This document shows, one piece after another, positions 54,724 to 61,473 of a stretch of 64,000 bases of DNA (positions are counted from its first letter, which is position 1; every line of letters starts with the position of its first letter). Source of the stretch: Bacteroidota bacterium (GTDB lineage Bacteria; Bacteroidota; Bacteroidia; Chitinophagales; Chitinophagaceae). The stretch is from assembly GCA_023415275.1 (NCBI GenBank), contig JAEZLJ010000086.1, forward strand, positions 28,522 to 92,521, given 5' to 3'. The notes beneath the pieces are model-generated. The model saw nothing but the letters and a program-made list of their open reading frames with translations, was not told the origin of the DNA and made no database searches. The position numbers were made by a program, and so were the translations under genes.

Positions 54724-55290
54724 ATGGAAATGTATTTCATTGCCCATGTGCTTCCTGCCGCATTGAATGAAAAGATCCTGGCCTACAAACAAATGATGCA
54801 GCAACGATACGAATGCAGGGTAGGATTAAAATCTCCGGCACACATCACTTTGGTAGCTCCTTTTTGGGAAGATGCAATTAAAGAAACAATGCTCATACAA
54901 GACCTGGATCTTATCTGTCGCCAACAGTATCCATTCCACATCAACACTTACCAGTTTGGAGCCTTTAAGCCCCGCACCATTTATATTGATGTGAAGCCTA
55001 ATGATCTATTAAATGCTTTAAAAAAAACTGTTGAAAACTTCCTGGCAAATAAAAATGAATATCACATCAAAGCGGAGAGCAGGCCCTTTACACCACATAT
55101 CACCATTGCCACAAGGGACATGAGTAAATCAATCTTTCATGAGGCCTGGCCTTATTTTGCAGATAAAAGATTTGAGCATCAATGGGAGGCAACTTCTGTT
55201 TCCTTATTACGGCATAATAAAAAAAACTGGGATGTTATTCATACATCCCAGTTTTCAAAAAGTTCAGAACCGGTTATTCAAAATCCGTAA
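54724..55290 (+). CDS. 2H phosphoesterase / 2'-5' RNA ligase family protein
   Basis: Both catalytic H-x-T motifs of the 2H superfamily are present: HITLVAP (His 40) and HITIATR (His 125). Such enzymes open or form 2',3'-cyclic phosphates on RNA or nucleotides. The length (188 residues from ATG 54724) is normal. In-frame starts at 54688 and 54700 add residues that do not fit the family's first strand (MYFIAHVLP). The last 17 nt overlap the 3' end of the convergent gene, and codons for NWDVIHTSQF near the end form a 13-bp inverted repeat that serves as that gene's terminator. Confidence 0.88.
   Translation: MEMYFIAHVLPAALNEKILAYKQMMQQRYECRVGLKSPAHITLVAPFWEDAIKETMLIQDLDLICRQQYPFHINTYQFGAFKPRTIYIDVKPNDLLNALKKTVENFLANKNEYHIKAESRPFTPHITIATRDMSKSIFHEAWPYFADKRFEHQWEATSVSLLRHNKKNWDVIHTSQFSKSSEPVIQNP
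55219..55257 (-). terminator. terminator of the 55274 gene inside the opposing coding sequence
   Basis: AAAACTGGGATGT (55223-55235) and ACATCCCAGTTTT (55243-55255) form a perfect 13-bp stem with a 7-nt loop. On the minus strand it is followed by TTTT, and it lies 19 nt after the stop of the minus-strand gene but within the 2H phosphoesterase gene. Confidence 0.8.
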
Positions 55291-55678
55291 ACAACAATCC
55301 GGGTAATATTTGAAAATGGTCATTCTCTGACATCTCCACATTCAACTGGCAGCCCTCTTCAGGCCTGATGGTGACCTTTTCTCTTGTTACTTTTTTAAAT
55401 CCATCTTTTTCAAACACCAGTTTATAGGTTCCCGGCTTCAGGTCCGTAAAAAAATAATTTCCATTACCATCTGTCATGGCTACCTTTTCTTTCTTAGAGC
55501 TGGAATAGGCTACCACGTTCACATTGCTAATTGGCTTATGTGTTTCAGAGTGTATCACACCCCCGGCAATATCTTTTTTCGAAGTGTTTTCAATCCCTGT
55601 TCCCGGCGTAGCATTAGCGCGGCAAAACAAAGCAGTGAAGCAAAACGCAGCAGTGACAAGCAGTATTTTCAATTTCAT
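55274..55678 (-). CDS. exported protein with carboxypeptidase-regulatory-like domain
   Basis: The 134-residue product has a signal peptide (ILLVTAAFCFTALFCRANA) and one CarboxypepD_reg-like beta sandwich (about residues 37-115; IAGGVIHSETHKPISNVNVVAYSS, TDGNGNYFFTDLKPGTYKLVFEKDGFKK). This domain usually occurs as the N-terminal part of TonB-dependent receptors; here it is free-standing. The C-terminus ends FQILPGLLFTDFE with no anchor. It may be a periplasmic or surface binding module. It converges on and overlaps the 2H phosphoesterase gene by 17 nt. Confidence 0.83.
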   Translation of the reverse strand: MKLKILLVTAAFCFTALFCRANATPGTGIENTSKKDIAGGVIHSETHKPISNVNVVAYSSSKKEKVAMTDGNGNYFFTDLKPGTYKLVFEKDGFKKVTREKVTIRPEEGCQLNVEMSENDHFQILPGLLFTDFE

Positions 55679-55714
55679 GGTTTTCTATTAAAAGGTGATC
55701 ATCATCTATTCCCT

Positions 55715-56680
55715 TTAATCTTCATAGATAAATTTAGTATTATTTAGCGGATTTGCCAGCCCCTCTTTAAATTCCTTCCATAGGGTGCGGACAATATCTC
55801 CGGCAGGAAGTATATCATGTAATAAGGCACTCACCTGTCCTATCTCCAGTTCTCCCTCATCCAAGTTACCTTCATGCATGCCTGCCTTGGCCCTGGCCCT
55901 CCCTAATAAAATTTGCAGCTCTTCTTTTGAAGCACCCCTGGCTTCAGCTTCCTGCACCTGCTGGAAGAACTTGTTTTTCAAAAGTCGCACCGGCGTCAGC
56001 TTCTTTAATGACAATTGGGTGTCTCCTTCTGCTGCATGCACCACCGCCTCTTTAAAATTTACATGAGAGGAAGCTTCCTCGCTGGCCACGAATCTTGTTC
56101 CTACCTGCACACCTTCAGCGCCTAATACCATGGCTGCCAGCATTTGCCTGCCGGTAGCTATACCACCGGCAGCTATTACCGGAATGTTTACCGAACCCGC
56201 TACTGCGGGTATCAACACCATGGTTGTGGTTTCTTCCCTGCCATTATGCCCACCTGCTTCAAAACCTTCAGCTACCACCGCATCGCAGCCCGCTTCCTGC
56301 GCCTTAAGTGCAAACTTGCTACTGCTTACAACGTGAACCACCTTCATATTATTTTCCTTCAGATGAGAGGTCCATGTTCGCGGATTGCCTGCAGATGTAA
56401 ATATTATTTTTACCCCTTCTTCGATAATTACCTGGATGTGCCTATCCAGGTCTGGATAAAGCAAGGGCACGTTTACACCGAAAGGCTTGCCAGTAGCCGC
56501 CTTGCATTGGCGAATATGTTCCCTTAACACTTCGGGATACATGCTGCCCGCACCTATCAGGCCTAGTCCGCCGGCATTGCTCACAGCGCTTGCCAGTTTC
56601 CAGCCCGATGCCCAGATCATGCCGGCCTGCACAATAGGGTATTGAATATGAAATAATTCAGTGATCCTGTTTGAGAACAT
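55715..56680 (-). CDS. nitronate monooxygenase-like FMN enzyme
   Basis: The TIM-barrel flavoprotein starts FSNRITELFHIQYPIVQAGM and shows the family's phosphate-binding region GGLGLIGAGSM, the catalytic-pocket stretch CDAVVAEGFEAGGHNG and the FMN-binding IPVIAAGGIATGRQM, followed by GTRFVASEEA. Members are nitronate monooxygenases (2-nitropropane dioxygenase) or FabK-like enoyl-ACP reductases; I cannot separate these from sequence alone. I choose ATG 56680 (321 residues), as the upstream GTG at 56716 adds unrelated residues. It lies 66 nt after the nucleotidyltransferase gene on the same strand. Confidence 0.88.
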   Translation of the reverse strand: MFSNRITELFHIQYPIVQAGMIWASGWKLASAVSNAGGLGLIGAGSMYPEVLREHIRQCKAATGKPFGVNVPLLYPDLDRHIQVIIEEGVKIIFTSAGNPRTWTSHLKENNMKVVHVVSSSKFALKAQEAGCDAVVAEGFEAGGHNGREETTTMVLIPAVAGSVNIPVIAAGGIATGRQMLAAMVLGAEGVQVGTRFVASEEASSHVNFKEAVVHAAEGDTQLSLKKLTPVRLLKNKFFQQVQEAEARGASKEELQILLGRARAKAGMHEGNLDEGELEIGQVSALLHDILPAGDIVRTLWKEFKEGLANPLNNTKFIYED

Positions 56681-56746
56681 ACGTAAAAATAAATGAGCGT
56701 TTTCAATATTGCCCACATATACCTGGCTATATGATCGCAGTAAATA

Positions 56747-57739
56747 TCAGCCCAGGTCAATATCGGTGTTATCACCAATATTCAATGACCTGGTCTCTCC
56801 CCTGATGGTAGTATCGCTGCCAATAAGAGAATCATCCAGCACTATATCAAAAAGATTGGAGAAGGATCCTATAATGGAGTTCTTGACAATGGAAAAGTCA
56901 ATGGTCGTATCGTCACCAATAGTAGCATTGGGGCCTACAATAGAATTTTTAATAGTGCATCCCTTGCCAATGCTCACCGGCTGTATCAACACCGTATTCT
57001 CATATTCAGGTCGTAGTTCTGCCTTCGCGCCAAATTTTTTCAACAAAGTGGCATTAGATTCCAGCAGGCTTTCCCGCTTGCCGCAGTCAAACCAGCTGTC
57101 CACCTTGAAGGCATTGACCTGTGCCCCATTTTGTATCATGCAATCCAGGGCATCTGTTATACTGTATTCACCGTGTGTTTTAATACCCTGCTTGATGTTC
57201 GCCTCCAGGCATTGAAACAGCATCTCCGTTTCTTTGATCTTGTATATCCCTACCAGGGCCATATTGGATTTGGGAATATGTGGCTTTTCTACCAGGTGGG
57301 TAATGTTGGCGTCGCAATCTATTTCCGCCACACCAAAGTTCCGGGGGTCATCCACTTTTCGCACACCTATCATAGAAGTATTGCTGTTGATCACTGCCCG
57401 CACATTATAATCGCATATTGTATCTCCCAACACGATCAGTATTTCATCGTTATCCACGATGTTGCGTGTCAGACGCACCGCATGTCCTATACCCTGCCTG
57501 TCGTTCTGATATACAAAGTGAGCAGTGATCGTGGGATAGTTGGCCTTTACGTAATCCTGAATCTTTTCACCCAGGTAGCCAACGATGAAGATAAATTCAT
57601 TGATCCCTGCTTCTTTTAACTGGTCCACTATGATACTCAGTACTGTCTTCCCGGCCAGGGGTATCAGGGCTTTGGGCTGAGTATAAGTATGAGGCCTTAA
57701 TTTAGTGCCAGCACCTGCTAACGGAATAATTGCTTTCAT
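56747..57739 (-). CDS. sugar-1-phosphate nucleotidyltransferase with C-terminal beta-helix
   Basis: The 330-residue protein has an N-terminal nucleotidyltransferase domain: MKAIIPLAGAGTKLRP (the G-x-G-T-R signature with Lys in place of Arg), PKALIPLAGK, VLGDTICD with the metal-binding Asp, and FGVAEID/LVEKP. From about residue 250 a left-handed beta-helix of hexapeptide repeats follows (IGKGCTIKNSIVGPNATIGDDTTI). The layout fits the long RmlA-type glucose-1-phosphate thymidylyltransferase group or GlmU-like enzymes. It makes an activated sugar for cell-surface glycans; the sugar is not determined. Confidence 0.88.
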   Translation of the reverse strand: MKAIIPLAGAGTKLRPHTYTQPKALIPLAGKTVLSIIVDQLKEAGINEFIFIVGYLGEKIQDYVKANYPTITAHFVYQNDRQGIGHAVRLTRNIVDNDEILIVLGDTICDYNVRAVINSNTSMIGVRKVDDPRNFGVAEIDCDANITHLVEKPHIPKSNMALVGIYKIKETEMLFQCLEANIKQGIKTHGEYSITDALDCMIQNGAQVNAFKVDSWFDCGKRESLLESNATLLKKFGAKAELRPEYENTVLIQPVSIGKGCTIKNSIVGPNATIGDDTTIDFSIVKNSIIGSFSNLFDIVLDDSLIGSDTTIRGETRSLNIGDNTDIDLG

Positions 57740-57878
57740 TGATAATTTTTTTGGTGGGCATTATGCACCGCTCCAAACACTTCCACCATTTTTCATTGAT
57801 TATACAACAAAAAGAAGCGGTCGAAATTACTGATTTTATATTAAACCAATCAAATGCCTTTACTTGGCAGCACACACT

Positions 57879-57886
57879 TATTTTTG
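57879..57886 (+). promoter_or_regulatory. -7 promoter box upstream of glyA
   Basis: TATTTTTG is a perfect TAnnTTTG match, 87 nt before the glyA ATG, which would give a leader of about 80 nt. Confidence 0.5.
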
Positions 57887-57973
57887 CACCATATAACTGG
57901 TGATAAAACGGTTTACAGGCCATTAAATTTTGTTGTTTCACCTCCTTGAACAAAAGAACCATAATCAATCAGC

Positions 57974-59254
57974 ATGCAAAGAGATCAACTTGTTTTTGAC
58001 ATTATTCAAAAGGAATTACAACGTCAGCGCAACGGGATAGAATTGATCGCCTCTGAAAACTTTACCTCTCTGCAAGTGATGCAGGCCATGGGTAATGTAA
58101 TGACCAATAAATATGCAGAAGGCTATCCGGGCAGAAGGTATTACGGTGGTTGTGAATTTGTGGATGAAACAGAGCAACTGGCCATAGACCGCATCAAGCA
58201 GGTGTTCAATTGCGAATATGCCAATGTGCAACCGCATAGCGGGGCACAGGCCAATGCAGCGGTGCTGCTTGCGGTATTGAAGCCGGGCGATAAGATCCTG
58301 GGCCTCGACCTGAGCATGGGTGGTCACCTCACGCATGGTTCTCCTGTAAACTTTAGTGGCAAGCTATACCAGCCTTTCTTTTATGGTGTGCACCAGGATA
58401 CAGGCCTGGTGAATTATGAGCAGCTTGAAGAAGTGGCCCGCAAGGAACAACCCAAACTGATCATCTGCGGAGCTTCAGCTTATAGCCGCGACTGGGACTA
58501 TGCCCGCATTCGCAAAGTAGCTGACGAAGTAGGCGCTTTTGTAATGGCAGATATTGCCCATCCTGCAGGCCTTATTGCCAAGGGATTGCTGGCATCACCA
58601 TTTGACCATTGCCATTTTGTTACCTCTACCACGCACAAAACATTAAGAGGCCCCAGGGGCGGCATCATCCTGATGGGTAAAGATTTTGAAAACCCCTTTG
58701 GCGTAAAGGATCCAAAAGGAAATATCCGCATGATGAGCCACCTGATGGATATGGCGGTATTCCCCGGTATCCAGGGCGGGCCATTGGAACATGTGATCGC
58801 TTCCAAGGCCATAGCCTTTGGCGAAATATTAAGCGATGAATTTACCAGCTATGCCCGCCAGGTGCAGTCCAACGCACAGGCCATGGCTAAGGCACTTGTA
58901 GCTAAAGACTACAATATCATCAGTGGTGGCACTGACAATCACCTGATGCTGATCGATTTGCGCAATAAGAATATAACAGGTAAAAAAGCGCAGGAAACAT
59001 TGGATAAGGCGCACATCACCTTAAATAAGAATGCGGTGCCTTTTGACGATAAAAGCCCCTTTGTTACCTCAGGTATCCGTGTGGGCGTGCCGGCTATTAC
59101 CACCAGGGGCATGAAAGAAACCCATATGCAAACAGTGGTTGACCTTATTGATAGGGTGCTTATGAATATTGATGATGCGCAAACTGTAAGCTCTGTATCC
59201 AAAGAAGTGCATGAGTTCATGCAGCAGTTTCCACTTTACCCTGAATTAAGCTAA
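57974..59254 (+). CDS. glyA: serine hydroxymethyltransferase
   Basis: GlyA interconverts serine and glycine while loading tetrahydrofolate with a one-carbon unit. The 426-residue PLP enzyme has the opening [21 protein letters not shown], the [20 protein letters not shown] loop, the cofactor-binding [10 protein letters not shown] and [10 protein letters not shown], and the Schiff-base lysine at about residue 222 in [13 protein letters not shown]. The DUF4293 gene follows by 10 nt and should be cotranscribed; a strong terminator ends the pair. It is transcribed away from the sugar nucleotidyltransferase gene, separated by 234 nt. Confidence 0.97.
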   Translation: MQRDQLVFDIIQKELQRQRNGIELIASENFTSLQVMQAMGNVMTNKYAEGYPGRRYYGGCEFVDETEQLAIDRIKQVFNCEYANVQPHSGAQANAAVLLAVLKPGDKILGLDLSMGGHLTHGSPVNFSGKLYQPFFYGVHQDTGLVNYEQLEEVARKEQPKLIICGASAYSRDWDYARIRKVADEVGAFVMADIAHPAGLIAKGLLASPFDHCHFVTSTTHKTLRGPRGGIILMGKDFENPFGVKDPKGNIRMMSHLMDMAVFPGIQGGPLEHVIASKAIAFGEILSDEFTSYARQVQSNAQAMAKALVAKDYNIISGGTDNHLMLIDLRNKNITGKKAQETLDKAHITLNKNAVPFDDKSPFVTSGIRVGVPAITTRGMKETHMQTVVDLIDRVLMNIDDAQTVSSVSKEVHEFMQQFPLYPELS

Positions 59255-59264
59255 ACTGACATAT

Positions 59265-59681
59265 ATGATCCAAAGAATTCAAAGCATTTGGTTATTACTG
59301 GTGGCTGCTTTTTGTGCCATCACCTTCCGCTTTCCTTTTGCCAATGGCGATTATTTGAAAGATGCTGTACCTACGAGTGTTCCGCTGGATGCCACCACCA
59401 CTATCTGGTTAAGTATTATTACCGTAGTTACAGGCGCCCTGGGCTTTGTTACCATTTTTCTTTATGACAACAGGAAGCTGCAATTAAAGCTTTGCTACCT
59501 GGGCATATTTCTTACCATTATTCTATTGGCCATGTACTTTATGGAGATGACCAATTTTGGCAATAGTGTCATTGCCTTATGGTGCATCTTTCATTTTGCC
59601 GTGCTGGGGAGTTATATCCTGGCTGCCCGGGGCATCTGGAAGGATGAAAAACTGATTAAAAGCATGGACCGGCTTCGATAA
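59265..59681 (+). CDS. DUF4293 family membrane protein
   Basis: The 138-residue protein begins MIQRIQSIWLLLVAAF, the typical start of DUF4293, and has four membrane helices (about residues 7-22, 46-66, 75-93 and 98-122). DUF4293 is nearly confined to Bacteroidota and has no assigned function. It follows glyA by 10 nt in an apparent operon. Confidence 0.9.
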   Translation: MIQRIQSIWLLLVAAFCAITFRFPFANGDYLKDAVPTSVPLDATTTIWLSIITVVTGALGFVTIFLYDNRKLQLKLCYLGIFLTIILLAMYFMEMTNFGNSVIALWCIFHFAVLGSYILAARGIWKDEKLIKSMDRLR

Positions 59682-59700
59682 GACCTTTCCATTCACCATC

Positions 59701-59741
59701 AAAAAAGGCTGTTTCGTTACCTACGAAACAGCCTTTTTTTT
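59701..59741 (+). terminator. terminator of the glyA-DUF4293 operon
   Basis: GGCTGTTTCGT (59707-59717) and ACGAAACAGCC (59723-59733) form a perfect stem with A-run and T-run on its flanks. Confidence 0.88.
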
Positions 59742-59873
59742 ATGCTTCCTGCTGCCTGCTTCGTTATCATATCCAGCACAGCATGTATATATCCTATAGT
59801 GCAGCCGCATTTAATTACAGCAAAGACTATATAAAGACGCAGGATTTGAATGATTAAGTTAAAGATCCTCCCT

Positions 59874-59929
59874 GGTTATTCCAGGATTATCGCAAGGATG
59901 TCCCGAGGATATTCCAGGGATGTTCCAAC
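59874..59929. repeat. five degenerate units of 11-12 bp (GATATTCCAGG type)
   Basis: GGTTATTCCAG, a 12-bp variant, GATGTCCCGAG, GATATTCCAGG and GATGTTCCAAC follow directly on each other. All but the 12-bp unit are exactly 11 bp. Confidence 0.7.
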
Positions 59930-59941
59930 CCTATAAGCGTT

Positions 59942-59996
59942 GGAATATCTATGGGATATCTATGTAATATCTATGGAATATCTATTGTTTATCTAT
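59942..59996. repeat. five tandem 11-bp units (GGAATATCTAT type)
   Basis: Five consecutive units end in the invariant TATCTAT; the first four base positions vary (GGAA, GGGA, GTAA, GGAA, TGTT). The repeat is gapless. Confidence 0.88.
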
Positions 59997-60134
59997 AAAG
60001 GAACCTGGCCTTTTTCCCAGGCCTTTGGAAGACTATCCATGTGATCTGAAATGGCTGAAAAGGATAATTAAATAGCCTCACACAGGCACTATTCAATTAT
60101 TAAGCTTGTAATAAGTAATGAGACAATTGCCAAC

Positions 60135-60175
60135 AAAAAGGCCGGAGACTATGTTAACCATAGTCTCCGGCCTTT
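60135..60175 (-). terminator. terminator of the 60194 gene
   Basis: A perfect 17-bp stem (arms include GGCCGGAGACTATG and CATAGTCTCCGGCC) with a 5-nt loop; the minus strand continues into TTTTTG. It lies 19 nt after the stop. Confidence 0.85.
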
Positions 60176-60193
60176 GGTATAAAGATATTCAGC

Positions 60194-61282
60194 TTATTGC
60201 TTGATTACTTTCAGGGTTTCTGCACCACCGATACCGTTTTCAAAGCGCACGAGGTAAAGACCTGGCTTAGCTGTTGAAAGATCTACCAGTGTTTGCTGGC
60301 TGCCTGAGTTGGGAACCATTGATTTCACCAACCTGCCATCAGCAGAACTGATGCTTAACAAGCTGCCACTTACAGCTTCATTATGCTGTACGGTCATTGT
60401 GTTCTTTGATGACATGTAAGCTTTTAAAGGAACGGCAAACTGACCGCCTTTGTAAACCACCACGATGCTGTACATGTATTTGCCATCGTTATCTACGGAT
60501 TTGATCCTGTAAAATCCGGTAGATAAAGGTTTGCTATCCACATAGCTATAGGATTTTTCAAAACCTGCAGCTACAAAGCCAATTGTAGTAAAGCCACGGC
60601 CATCACCACTTCTTTGGATCTCGTAACCCTTTACGTTATCTTCCATATCAATAGCCCATGTCAATCCCACACCGCCATTAACCGCTTTCACATCAAAACG
60701 GCCAAAATGTACAGGCAGAGGCTGCGCAGCTGCTATCACATTGGTAAGCGCATAGTTGTCAAAGTTCAGGGTGCCACGACCATCAGTTCCTGCATCGGTG
60801 GTGAAATTGATCACGAAACGGAAGGTTTGATTAAAAACGCTCCAGTTGTTGATCTGGAGGCATTGATCGCCTGTTACTCCGTTAGATCCATGAGAAACAG
60901 TACCCAACAAGGTAGTAGAGGTAGCTGTCTGAACATAAATAGAGTAAGAGGAAACTTTAGAACTACCCGAAATATTGAATTTCAGGTTCAGTGTGTTGGC
61001 AAACGTTGTATAAGAACGTGTGGTTAACGAATAAGTAGTTCCTTCTGTGGCCGCTGGAACGCTTATGTACTCGTTTGATCCCTGTATAACTTTTGTCCAT
61101 CCTGTTCCGAAAAAACCTGATAAACTGGTAGTAGAACCATTGTTGAAATTCTCGCTTTCAGCCCCTGTAAAATTGATGTAGTTACAAGCAGTGTTGCTTA
61201 ATTCATTAAGTGTCTGACTGTAACCTTTTACAGTTACAAAAGAACATGCGAGTGCTAAAGAGTAAGTAAAGATCCTTCTCAT
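60194..61282 (-). CDS. T9SS type A sorting-domain secreted protein
   Basis: The 362-residue product has a signal peptide (YSLALACSFVTVKGYSQ). A beta-sandwich region follows (about 25-180; FTGAESENFNNGSTTSLSGFFG, GRGTLNFDNYALTNV) that looks like a carbohydrate-binding or jelly-roll domain of unknown ligand. Next is the common PLPVHFGRFDVKAVNGGVGLTW segment with YEIQRSGDGRGF, and finally the T9SS type A tail (LLSISSADGRLVKSMV, LSTAKPGLYLVRFENG, ETLKVIKQ). It is exported through the T9SS and retained at the surface. A perfect -7 box lies 119 nt upstream, so the mRNA has a long leader. Confidence 0.88.
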   Translation of the reverse strand: MRRIFTYSLALACSFVTVKGYSQTLNELSNTACNYINFTGAESENFNNGSTTSLSGFFGTGWTKVIQGSNEYISVPAATEGTTYSLTTRSYTTFANTLNLKFNISGSSKVSSYSIYVQTATSTTLLGTVSHGSNGVTGDQCLQINNWSVFNQTFRFVINFTTDAGTDGRGTLNFDNYALTNVIAAAQPLPVHFGRFDVKAVNGGVGLTWAIDMEDNVKGYEIQRSGDGRGFTTIGFVAAGFEKSYSYVDSKPLSTGFYRIKSVDNDGKYMYSIVVVYKGGQFAVPLKAYMSSKNTMTVQHNEAVSGSLLSISSADGRLVKSMVPNSGSQQTLVDLSTAKPGLYLVRFENGIGGAETLKVIKQ

Positions 61283-61400
61283 GGAAATGCGTTTAAGTTT
61301 AAAAAATCAGTTAAACGGCTGTCAGAGGAAAATTGGGTGAGGATTTCGAGAAGGTATTGTAATTCAGAAGGTCATTTCCAAGGGATATGAGAGGATTGTA

Positions 61401-61408
61401 CAAACATA
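61401..61408 (-). promoter_or_regulatory. -7 promoter box with -33 TTG for the 60194 gene
   Basis: On the minus strand TATGTTTG (perfect TAnnTTTG) is preceded, 20 nt upstream, by TTG (61429-61431). The leader to the ATG at 61282 is about 115 nt. Confidence 0.6.
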
Positions 61409-61473
61409 AAATGAATTTTCAAACATTGCAATAGGGGCTCAACAAATTCTTTCAATATTTTTTATGATAGCTG

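Larger units (their letters stand above)
59742..60134. other. non-coding gap between convergent units, repeat-bearing
   Basis: About 390 nt contain no ORF that looks real. The centre is filled by two 11-bp-period arrays, given separately. The last 130 nt show nothing beyond the start of the next terminator. Confidence 0.6.

Noticed and set aside
57937..57952. CACCTCCTT, like the anti-Shine-Dalgarno end of 16S rRNA
   Set aside because: It is an isolated 9-nt match with no rRNA context; chance is the best explanation.
57702..57968. 88-residue minus-strand open frame before glyA
   Set aside because: It overlaps the nucleotidyltransferase start and the glyA promoter region, and its composition (many Cys, Trp, Lys) is unlike its neighbours.
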